A stretch of DNA of 64,000 nt. Origin: Papaver somniferum (Eukaryota; Streptophyta; Magnoliopsida; Ranunculales; Papaveraceae). Both the position numbers and the translations under genes were made by a program. Positions 22,290 through 31,979 of the stretch are shown one piece after another. Position 1 is the stretch's first letter. Each line of letters starts with the position of its first letter. The notes under the pieces are model-generated. The model ran no database searches. It was given only the letters and a program-made list of their open reading frames with translations, and was not told the origin of the DNA. The stretch is taken from positions 129,853,466 to 129,917,465 of the forward strand of contig NC_039365.1 of NCBI RefSeq assembly GCF_003573695.1, read 5' to 3'.

Positions 22290-24660
22290 TGCCCTTCCAT
22301 AATCGCTAGTCAATATCAAAATCGGTAGTTAAAGAAAAAATAATCGATAAATAATAGGTTAATCGGTAGTATAGGGTCTATATACCGTTAGTGTTGGGAT
22401 TTTTTTTTTTGAGTTATTTAGTTTTAAAGTTTAGTGTGGGAGAAGAAGAAGTGTGAGTGAAACCATTTTTTCTAAAATATATAACAAAAATGGATGAGTA
22501 TGAAGAAGAAGGTGAGAAACATCATGAAGAATATAATGTTGAAGGTTCACTACCGTTTAGAGAAGACGATTTGGGGTATTTGTTGAATGATCCAAACTTT
22601 TGTGGAGGAGAAGAAGCCATAGAAGAAAATGAAGAATCGCACAAGATCGAAGTTAATAATGGATCAAACATACATGCACGTTGTTAAGAAACTCACATAC
22701 CCATTTTTAGTGTGTTTATATGCGTTTTTAAACGAGAAAAATCAATATATGCATGCATTGAATGCCATGAACTGCCTAGAATCGGTAGATAATGGAGTAA
22801 TTTATCTACCGATCATGAGATACTGCATCCAAAATATCGACAATCGGTAGTTTCGTGGACGTATAAAACTACCGATTATGAAAAATCCCCAAATTGAAAA
22901 TTTTAATTTTATAATCGGTAGTTTTAAACTTTACTACTGATTTTCAAAGTCGCCCTAAATATTAATTTCTCCAAACTTATAATACTTGGTTTGTTTCATC
23001 TTTTACAATCGGTAGATTAGGAAAAAAATTTAACCTCTGATTATGGTAGTCGTCCCAAAACAATATTTCATATTCGGTAGTTTATAAATTCATTTATATT
23101 TCGATTATGGTTGTCGCCCCAGAAAAGAAAATACTTAAAAACTTCGAATTTGACAACCTGTAATCGGTTCCACTTTATTCACATTTATCTACTGATAGAG
23201 AATGAGGTTTGTTTTGTTATTTGCGCATTTAGGTATTTGGAAGTAAGGAAGAGGCAAAGGAATGGCTTATCAACAAGGAAAAAGAGAAGATGTGTTTGGT
23301 AGTTCTGAACAATTGCGTGAAGGAAATTCGGTTTGAAATGATCTGTGAGCGAGGTGGCGACAAAAAGATTCATGAGGAAAAAATAATAAGTACGTAAGGA
23401 AGACGAATAGAAAATACTGAAGTACTACAAAGAAGAATGGATGCCCATTTAAGGTTGTCTTCTATAAGCCCGACGGTAGGGAAGGTAAAGAGTGGAAAAT
23501 GTTTAAAGTTGCTAATGGTTGTCACAACCACGATGATCCGAATAGTCTTGTTGGGCATGTAATGGTTGCAAAGTTAAAACCACATCAAATGGATACGATG
23601 GTCTATGAGGATTTGTAAAGCGAGTGCGATCCTAAGTAAGATAAAGGCGGATGATCCCAACAACTTGTCTTCTTTTTCTACGATCAAGTCGGCGCTAGCT
23701 ACGATCAAAATGACGGAATGGGATGGTAGAACGGTTATACAACAATCAGAGTGGTTACCGGAGTTACATGACTACACGTTGCCAAAGGAAGAAAAGGATG
23801 GGATAATGGTTCATATTTTCTTGGCACATCCTTTAATGATCCAATTGGCACAATGCTTTCATCAAATTTTGTTAATAGATGCTACTTATAAGACAAACAA
23901 ATATAACATGTTGTTGTTGAACATTGCTTGCCACACTTCAGACAAAAATAGTTTACGGTTGCATGGGGTTTAATGGATCATGAGAACAATGTGTGTTTCA
24001 TTTGGATGTTGGAGACATTGAGGTCCATTTATAAAAACGAGAATTTTCCAAGGGTTATTGTAATGGATAACGATCAAGCCTTAATGAATGCAATAGAGGT
24101 AGTATTTCCGGAATCCCAAAACTTGCAACGTACGTGGCACATTCAACGCAACTTCCTATCCAATTGCAAACATCATTTCCAATCTAAAAAACCAAGGAAG
24201 GATACCAAGAGGTCGAAAGACGAGGATGAAAGCATTAACAAATTAACCGTGGAAGAACGAGAGGATAGGAAGAGAAAATGTTAGTTGAAGAAAAGGGGAA
24301 AGAGGATGGAATAAAGTGGAAATTATTTATGAAATCACGGGACAAAATCGTTTGGTCGATAACCGAGGAAATTTATGAGGAAAATTTGAAGAAATTTGAG
24401 GATGAATGGGGCACGAACTATCCAAAACCCATTGAGTATTGCAAAACACAATAGTTGGCATCGTGTAAGGAGAGGTTTGTGCTCGCATGAACATATGAAT
24501 ATCGAAACTTCAAGAACAATGGTTGGCATCGGTAGTCTCGCGATGTTCATTTTCTACCGATTGTTAGAGTTGCCCCAAATACGAATTTAGCATAAATTCA
24601 TATCACAATCGGTAGTCTCTGCGCGTTTTTTAGCTACCGATTGACTACCAAGAAACGGTT
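22290..24660. repeat. Hairpin array A (AATCGGTAG...CTACCGATT units)
   Basis: Short inverted pairs built on AATCGGTAG and CTACCGATT occur at 22781-22792/22802-22813 (perfect 12-bp arms), 22842-22853/22866-22877 (perfect 12-bp arms), 22913-22921/22937-22946, singly at about 23006, 23072 and 23162, and again at 24529-24536/24554-24561 and 24606-24615/24634-24643 (10-bp arms). Single motifs also occur at 22318 and 22361. A GTCGCCCCAAA-like spacer tends to follow the hairpins. The main cluster (22780-23170) falls between two coding blocks of the transposase below, and the second cluster just after its end. I do not know this repeat. It behaves as a component of the surrounding mobile element. Confidence 0.8.
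22490..24520 (+). pseudogene. FAR1-like MULE transposase, decayed
   Basis: Block 1 (22490-22684) is an acidic N-terminus starting MDEYEEEGEKHHEEY. Block 2 begins after an intron-like gap at about 23231 (VFGSKEEAKEWL) and holds NGCPFKVVFYKPDG and VANGCHNHD, a FAR1/WRKY-GCM1-type zinc finger. Block 3 (23605-23970) and block 4 (23973-24284) carry the MULE transposase core: LLIDATYKTNKYNML with the first catalytic Asp and VIVMDNDQALMNAI with the second, followed by QRTWHIQRN. A C-terminal part (KFEDEWGTNYPKPIEYC, about 24385-24430) continues in a broken frame. Stops and frameshifts (for example at 23618, 23971 and 24284) make it non-functional. The family cuts and pastes Mutator-like DNA, and FAR1/FHY3 are its domesticated relatives. 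Confidence 0.8.
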
Positions 24661-25478
24661 TCTAAAAACAATTATTGAACTACTGAGTGTATAAGGGCAT
24701 TTATGTATTTTTTCATACCATTAGGACATCCCATAACACCAGTCCTTGGTTGGAAATAAAAAAGTCGCCTCTAATATTTTCCGGAAATGATTTATGTCGC
24801 GCGAGACATCCCAAATGAGAGAGAGGGGATAAGTCCCACCCTAAACCCATCCTTGCTAAACCGCCGGGTCAGGGGGCCACTCATTTTCTCTCACTCGGGA
24901 TGACCGGTGGGATGTGTAGCACACTAGCACTACCGAATTTTTTCAAGGTCGCCCACAAAAATATGCCGGGTACAAATATTGCAAGAAAAATATACTGCAA
25001 GAGGTTTTGAATAATTCCCTAATAATTAAATCCAACCCAGATATTGATGCCCCAAAACAACAAGGAAATAATAATTCAGTGTTTTAGAGAGAGAGGGCAC
25101 ACAAGTCACAACAGAAGCTCTTCACATCTATGCATCTATCGCTTTTCAGTACTTAATTTCTCAAAGAAATTTGATCCAGATTGTTGTGCAATAGTAGAAT
25201 CATCACTACTGATTTCTTCAATTCAGGTAAGATATATAAAAAAGAACACTTCATAGATCTTCTCTTAAGTTTAGTTAATTTCTCATTTTGTAATTTTAGT
25301 TGGATTTCAACCTGAAAGTGTTGAAATTTCCAATTTTTAGGTTTAGAATCCAAGTATGAGAAAGAACCCAGAAATCTTTCAGCACAAAACTTAAATGCTA
25401 GTAGAAATATGTTGGGATTAGGCGTATGGGTTTTTTGATTCACATCTTTGAATGATTCCTGTGTTAATTTGAATTGAA
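24661..25478 (+). promoter_or_regulatory. Upstream region and 5' UTR of the DENN-domain gene
   Basis: The stretch has no ORF. A GAGAGAGAGGG run lies near 25087. A CAG-GTAAGATAT donor (intron from 25227) and a TTTTTAG acceptor near 25340 suggest a 5' UTR intron before the ATG at 25479. At 24810-24905 a loose inverted repeat (CATCCCAAATGAGAGAGAG against CTCTCACTCGGGATG) is visible. Transcript start and intron are inferred, not shown. Confidence 0.35.
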
Positions 25479-28400
25479 ATGAGTCGTTCTCCGTCATTCT
25501 CATTAAAGCAAGAGCCAAATTCTAAACTTGACCCTAAAAATTTGAGACAATGGGTTGTTGCCTTTTGTGCGATTAGGTTTGATCTTGAACAAGGTCAGGT
25601 TATTGAGGAATGTTATCCACCTGGTTGCTTCAGTCAAGATGAGGAACTAGAAATTGCTTTTAGTTCTTTCCCTGATTCTGTTTCTCAACATCAAAATCGT
25701 TCAAGTATCCATGATTGTATATTCTTCTTTCGTTTTCGAAGACGAGAAAATGTTCTAGTTGGTAATATCTCTTCTTCTGAGTCAGTTGAGGGAGGAGGAG
25801 GAGAAGAGAAAGATGATATAACACAGAGAAAATCAAGCAGTACACGTAAAAACACAGGTTCAAAATATCTGTATGGTTATGTATTTAATAGGCAGAGACA
25901 TGATGAGAGATTAAGGCGAGGTGGGGAACAAAAATCTGTTGTAATCTTATCGCACAGTCCTTACTCAAGTGTGTTCAGGCCGGTCTTACAAATCTTGGGT
26001 CCCTTATTTTTTGACATTGGTAAGAAAGCTCTAGAACATATGGCTTCTTATGTTTCAATGTGGCCTGCTCCGATACTTGGCAAACTAATGGAGCTTCCCA
26101 TAGGCAATGCTTCATTGAAAGTGAACCTTCCGCCTGCTCATAGCTTGCAGTTGGAAAATGGGTTCTTTTCCGATGAGTCTGCCTCCTCAATGGCTCCATT
26201 TCTTCCTACAAATCAGTCAGTTCCGCAGGGTTTGTTTCATGATGCAGATATTTTTGGTACATTTAGGGGAATTCTGTTGCAGCTCTGGGTCCTTTGGGAG
26301 CTTCTGATTATTGGAGAACCCATTCTTATAATAGCACCGACCCCGCCCCAGTGTTGTGAAGCAGTTGCAGGTCTTGTTAGTGTAGTTGCTCCACTTTTAT
26401 GTAGTGTTGATTTTCGACCTTATTTTACTATCCACGATCGGGATTTTGCCCAGCTTAATTCACTTAGTGAAGGTGACACTTTCCCACCAATGGTTCTTGG
26501 TGTGACCAACTTATTCTTCCTCAAGGCTCTTAAAAATATCCCACACATTGTTTCAGTTGGTAGTCCTGCTCCTAATTCGAGTAGGCAAAGTCTGGCTCCT
26601 AGAGCTTCCTTTGCTGGCAGAAGTATGGGTAGGCCAGAAGGCTTTGGATTTCAGCAACTCTCATTAAGAAGGTTTTCTCCGACGAATTTGTTGAATTCTG
26701 TGAAATTACGAAGAGATGGTCCTCTTTGTTTAATGACAGAACACAAAGAGGCTATTTGGAGCACCTATGCTGCAGTAACCAAACCGGATACATCTATCTT
26801 GAATAGACTTATTGATGCAGGGGTTTCCTCCAGGGTTGAAGAGTCCATGTCAGTTGTAAACAATGAAATATTGCGGAGACATTTCTTGGAGCTGACGACC
26901 AACTTTCTTGCTCCTTTTGGTCCGTACTTGAGAACTACCACACCAATCGAAGGAACTTCTCCTTTTGTTGACCCTCCTCCGTTACCTCCGTTTAATGCTA
27001 ATGAATTTCTCATGACCTTATCAGCACGAGGTCCTGGGAAGTTCTTATCCAAAAGGATGAAGACTAACTGGTTGGATCTATACAGGTAATTCAGGCGTTC
27101 TTCCAGATGTGTTTGGACTGGAATTCAACTTAACTATGTACTTTCTATTTGTAATCCATGAAAATTTTATGTTCGAGCAGCCATGTATTATGAATGTAAA
27201 GTTGTCCAAACCTAACTTTAATTGCTCTTATTTTCTTCCCTTATTTTCTCTTTCAGGCGCTTTCTAAAAGGGCAAAACTTCATGCCATGGTTCCAAAGAA
27301 GACGTCTTGTTGCTGAACAGGAACAGCATAGACTATGGAAGCAGGCCAGAATAAGGACTGACATAAAACGATTTATTCCGGGAATGCTTGAATTGGAGGT
27401 TGTTGATTCTTTCAATGCAATTGCGAAACATTTACTTGGAGAGTTACTGGTAAAAACCATCATCTGATATTTTTCTAAAGCTTTCATGAATTGTTTTTCC
27501 CGAGTGTGCCTATAGTTTATGGTTGTGGTGAACTAATTCATGTCAATGTCACATCATATCGAAAAAAAATACTGAAAACTCTGAGGCACCAAGATTACCA
27601 GGCAGTATGATTATAGAGCTTGAGACCTATGAGTTTCTTCCTTGTTTTTGTGAAACTAAAACAATTTTATCACAGAAACACTCTTTTTGATTTTAGTTGC
27701 AACATGTCCTCCATTGGAGAATATTGTATTTGTGACCTGCAAGTTCCAGGGCACTAGCTTTCATTGTATTCAGACAATTGAATCATTAATCCATCATCCG
27801 AAAATAAATGTAAAGATCTTCCGTCACATAGTCATCAAGTTTTTTTGATTGGTTCATTTATTCTATTCGCTGATCACACTGTTTATTGTTGTAATTAGAA
27901 ACACATCTCACTAATTTTATGTCTTTGACTCCTTGTGCTTGGTTAAAAGATTAAGGGAGGTTGAATATTAAGTTGAGCGTTCCTTTTGGAATAGGATTCA
28001 CATGGTATTTTGTTCACACCTTAACATTTGCCTGAAGCCGGAGTACATAAATCATTCATCCCCTAGCATTTATTCTTGGTCATTTTTTTGGTGCTTCATA
28101 TGACCTATTTTGGCCTCTCTGGAAAAAAATATCGAATTAGTAAGGTTGGAGGCAATTAAGTAAAATGTAACATAACATGTATATCTTTCTGGGTTGGTGT
28201 TAGCTGCAAATATTCATTGTTATAGTTGCTTAAAAGAGGGAGTGAGTTGAAATGGGAACTTGAAATGGCTAATCTTTTTAAGTAAACTAAGTTGTCCAAA
28301 AATTGTTTTCTATCTTCTCTGGCATTAATAAAATGTCCTATCTTTTTGATTCTGTGCATCAGTTGCTACAGTGTGGAAAGGTCAGTGAAGACTCTGCAGC

Positions 28401-28557
28401 AGTATGTCAAAAACTGAAGGGTGATCTGCAAGCAGTATTCAACGTGCTTCCAACAGATATGCAACAACTCTTACTGTTAAACCCTGAAAGGGCATCACTT
28501 GTCCAAGACGACCTTGAATTATTGAAAATTGCAGAATCAAAGAGCAGTTGGTGGTAG
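25479..28557 (+). CDS. DENN-domain protein, DENND6/FAM116 type (probable Rab GEF)
   Basis: Three exons, 25479-27085, 27257-27449 and 28363-28557, join in frame (TACAG|GCGC and TTACTG|TTGCTA) to give 664 aa. The N-terminus has RQWVVAFCAIRFDLEQGQ (23-40), the start of the longin-like uDENN module, then DCIFFFRFR. The cDENN region follows with LYGYVFNRQRHDERLRRGG and SHSPYSSVFRPVL, then LWVLWELLIIGEPILI from about residue 268, RPYFTIHDRDF (~313) and VLGVTNLFFLKAL. The dDENN-like C-terminus lies across exons 1-3. Length and motif order fit DENND6 (about 600-680 aa), whose animal members activate Rab14; in plants they are little studied ('stabilisation of polarity axis' type names). A role as Rab exchange factor in membrane traffic is inferred from family. 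No stop or frameshift is seen. It is on the same strand as the RING-finger gene 14 kb upstream. Confidence 0.93.
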
Positions 28558-29407
28558 TGGAATCAATTAGCTTTTGATGGAAACGGGATAGAGGAAAGGT
28601 CTCCTCCAATGCCGAAGCTCGTGACTTGATGTTATCCTATATTACCCTACAGTGTTGGTTGAACCTTTGGATTTCAGAATCTAATCTCTTCTAAGGTACA
28701 GACGGGCTTCATTTCTTTGACAGTTCCTCTTTCTGTTTTCTTCTCTTTTCCCCCATATGCACTAGTTTAGTGTTTTCTGTTCTTTCTGTGATAGCAGAGA
28801 CACTAGGAGTCAAGTCGCAGGAGTAACAAATTAAACCTCTGACGTTCAACCATCACACGTGGGGATGTATTTGTTTTTAGTTAGGTCAGTATGGGAACGT
28901 TGACAAGTGAGTAATGATTCTTTGGGTAGCAAAGTTTTGAAATTTTAGTGCTGTTCGTCTTTCCTATTCCTATGACAGTTTATGAGATGATTTACCCTTG
29001 TACGATGAGAAATCAGTCTTCTTCCCTTCATTTTACCAGTGAAGTGAACTTTTGGTGAAGTTTAGAGGGGTAACTACTCCCCCTGTATCAGTTCCACTGA
29101 AATTGATTACCTAAATGAGGTTGGAAGCTTCTTATCAATGCATAGCTGCAGCAATAGCAAAAAATATCAGCAGCCTCATTTGCTTCTCTATATTGATGTG
29201 AAAATTAAACATCAGCAGAAAGAACTTCCATATCTTTGACATCTTTCAACCTGAAGTTTTGTAATTCCCAGTTGACAAGCTACCATCATCATCCTTTACC
29301 TAAAAGCCGAATGCCCCATAACAAATTTAGTAGATATGTTCAAAATTTTTGGTTTAGTGCACCAAAAACACCAGTTTTATGTCAGTAGCATTAAAAATGT
29401 ATATAAA
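28558..29407 (+). other. 3' UTR and downstream flank of the DENN-domain gene
   Basis: No ORF supported. The first few hundred bases are T-rich, consistent with a 3' UTR. The flank ends at the Helitron insertion point. Confidence 0.45.
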
Positions 29408-30140
29408 CTAGGTATCACCCCGGCCTACGGCCGGGGCTCAACCTTTTATCTGCAACATCCCGCAGATTAACTCGAAGCTATAGCCTATATACAGTAACAC
29501 CTTATAAGGAGTGAAGACGTGAATATATATGATGAAAATACCTGACTTGTGGTTACGTTATCTTTGAGCTTAGTGAAATTTATTCATTGCAATTTTCTTT
29601 GTCATAATCTTCATTTAAATCAGTCAAGAGTAGTCGCAGATCCCCCTCTATGTAGTTACGCTAAAATTTAAATTACGAAGTATTTCATGATGATGTTGTT
29701 GTAGTCTTTAAGTTTTTCTATGTGGCTCTTATTGAATGCATCCACTCCGTAAACTCAGTCATAACTGCATATCTCGGGGCTCTACCCCTCTATTTTCTCT
29801 TAACCTCAAAATACAATTTAAATCTCCCATAGAAGCCATTTTTCTATTTCATCAAATTCAATCAAAAATTCAGTATCACATGACCTTCCGTTTTTTTGTA
29901 CAAGATTGTTCCGCACGTGCGTACGCACATGCCATCTGGAAATGGAACAATTTACCACGATTTATAAAAGTGTGTCTAAATTTAAAATGTAAAATTACGA
30001 TTGTACCCCCACTTTATTTATCATATATATAGTTTTGGAGGGTATGAGGAAAGGGTAATTTTGAAAATTCAAAATTTACAGCTTCAAACACTATTCGTGA
30101 ACAGTGCCTAAGGGATCTTCTCTTTATATAATAGCATAGA
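29408..30140 (-). mobile_element. Non-autonomous Helitron, 733 bp
   Basis: On the minus strand the element starts TCTATGCTATTATATAAAG (TC terminus at 30140). It ends with a GC-rich hairpin (CCCCGGCCGTAGGCCGGGG), a 6-base spacer and CTAG at 29411-29408. The host bases are A on the 5' side and T on the 3' side, as expected for Helitron insertion between A and T. There are no terminal inverted repeats, no target duplication and no Rep/helicase coding sequence. A plus-strand ORF inside (29736-30032) has no recognisable content and is not called. Confidence 0.85.
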
Positions 30141-30919
30141 TGTATCCCTGCACATGCATTATGCATCAGTTGCCTGTAAATTTATTAACTTGTCAGTATA
30201 TTTAAAGAATTCCTAAAGTGCAACATTTCGGCATTCTTTATAAAAATAATTGGATGAATACAACGTGCATTCTTGATCATTCTCAAAATACAGTATCTAA
30301 ATAATTAAAATAAAAATGAAAAAGTAAAAAAATTGGATGACGGAGTATGTATAGGAATAATAAAATGTAAATAGTACTCTGAATGGCATGTGTATCGTAC
30401 TTTTATGGGTGTGGAATTGGTTATTGTGAACTTGTATAACCAACTGATTCAAAATTTAACTGCATAATTTTCAAAATTAGTATGTCACGACATGCATATA
30501 CTGGTCTGTTCATCAAATGTTAAAGAATTGGAGTAAGGAAGTACATTTCGAACTCCCGATGACGTCTACAACGACCTAGACAGAACAATGTATCATTGAT
30601 GATTGATCAAGGATTGTGCAAATTACTTATTTGATATAATTTATTTATTTATTATTTTTCTAGATCCTCCATCCCAATGAATTAGAAATTATACCTTAGG
30701 AATCCTTAATCATGCCTGGTTACAACTCTGACATTGGCGAAAGTTGTGAAGTCGAGCCTCTTGTCGTCTAAGACCGGCTTGTACGTAACCTCCCCTGTGG
30801 TCATCCTGAAGCTCTTAATTAGACCATACTTTGATCTCTCGGCATCTCTTTGTGCATGGATGTCTATTCAGCTTAGACCACCGCATGAATCTTGATGTCC
30901 TTGGTTTTCATATGAGTTA

Positions 30920-31601
30920 GGCGAAGTCCTATGGGCTAGATATCTAGCTGTTAGATTGGCCATCCACGTCAGTTAGGACAACCTCCTAAGTCCTATGGGA
31001 TGGCTAATCTAGCAGCTAGATTAGAAGACCACGTCAGCGGGACCACCATCTAGCGTTGAACGGTTATGCGCTGAGCGCTGTTTGGTTCAGCGCTTTAAAT
31101 CTCAGCCGTTAGATCAGAAAATTTTCTCTCAGCGATGAATGGTTCAGCGTTTTGGTTACCTTTTGAGCGCTGAACGGTTCAGCTTTTGAAACTACTCCCT
31201 CCGTCCCCAATATATAGGCGGAGTTGTAAAAGTTTGTAGTCCCATTAGATAGGCGGACTTTCAATTCTAAGATGGGTTTTTCCACATATTACCCTTATTT
31301 ATTATAGGTAGTTATCATTATAATTAAGTTAATGTCTCTAATGTTGGAAATTGTACAAAGGGTGAAATAGGAAAGAGGATGGAAATGTAGGAAATCAAAA
31401 AAAAATCTTATTCTAAGAGAAACTCACTTCTCCGCCTATATATATAGGGGACGGAGGGAATAGCTGCTAGTTGAACTGCGAGCAAATGATAGGAGAGAGA
31501 AATAACAGGTACATGTGTTAACTTTTTTCCCACACTTATTTTTTGATTTGCAACATTTTTTGGCCAATCTAACAACTCAATCTAGTCTATAGGACTTAGC
31601 C
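30920..31601. mobile_element. Tourist-like MITE, 682 bp, carrying a Stowaway
   Basis: The left end GGCGAAGTCCTATGGGCTAG and the inverse of the right end (GGCTAAGTCCTATAGACTAG) form terminal inverted repeats of about 40 bp, both continuing to TGTTAGATTGGCC. TTA is duplicated at 30917-30919 and 31602-31604. The interior contains several AGCGCTGAACGGTTCAGC-type palindromic words (31070-31185). Without the nested Stowaway the element would be about 414 bp. No ORF. Confidence 0.8.
31195..31460. mobile_element. Stowaway MITE, 266 bp
   Basis: The ends CTCCCTCCGTCCCC and GGGGACGGAGGGAA are the classical Stowaway (Tc1/mariner-related) termini, and the repeats extend through TATATAGGCGGAG. It is flanked by TA at 31193-31194 and 31461-31462. 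It sits inside the Tourist-like element at 30920-31601 and so inserted later. Confidence 0.9.
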
Positions 31602-31979
31602 TTAGAGCCATCATGGATGTAAAATAGAAGTTGTTAACTTACTAATGCGTAAGTTGCAATGTTTTAAAGTCAAAGCTGAACATTCTTCCCGAGTTGGTGT
31701 CCTTAGCATTCAACGATTTTACAAACTCACGACTCTGTTGCGATTTAGCACCATCTAGAATCTCATTGGACTAAATGTAGGCAAGCTATCCACGAACATA
31801 TACTCCACTACCTCCCAGTCCCGTGTAAAAACCACCGTTACGCTCATAAGCCTCTTATTCCCGCAACCGATCCGCCAACATGTACTCACGTCCCTATCAC
31901 CCGAATGACTCCAATTTTCGTTGTTAAGCCACCACCCACACTCATGTATCTCCGATTATGGTAGCCTAGCTTTACAATA

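Larger units (their letters stand above)
30690..31975 (-). pseudogene. Unidentified coding relic, split by nested MITEs
   Basis: On the minus strand, protein-like text runs through a REYMLADRLRE stretch and then NGGFYTGLGGSGVYVRG (31890-31795), followed by DGAKSQQSREFVKSLNAKD and RMFSFDFKTLQLTH (31755-31640). After the 682-bp MITE insertion it resumes with KTKDIKIHAV, then RSKYGLIKSFRMTTGEVTYK, PVLDDKRLDFTTFANV and RVVTRHD, ending in TAA near 30710. The composition and the clean C-terminal stop look like a real former gene. There are stops (for example within REYMLADRLRE-stop-EAYERN) and frame changes. I do not recognise the family. It could be a captured gene fragment or a retrocopy. Confidence 0.4.

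Noticed and set aside
22780..24645. Regularly spaced inverted repeats as a CRISPR array
   Set aside because: The host is a plant, the repeats vary in sequence and spacing, and they are foldback pairs tied to a transposase relic, not identical direct repeats with unique spacers.
26765..27052. 95-codon minus-strand ORF in the DENN gene
   Set aside because: Antisense shadow of exon 1, which has clear family content on the plus strand.
29736..30032. 98-codon plus-strand ORF as a gene
   Set aside because: It lies wholly inside the Helitron, crosses AT-rich sequence and has no family content.
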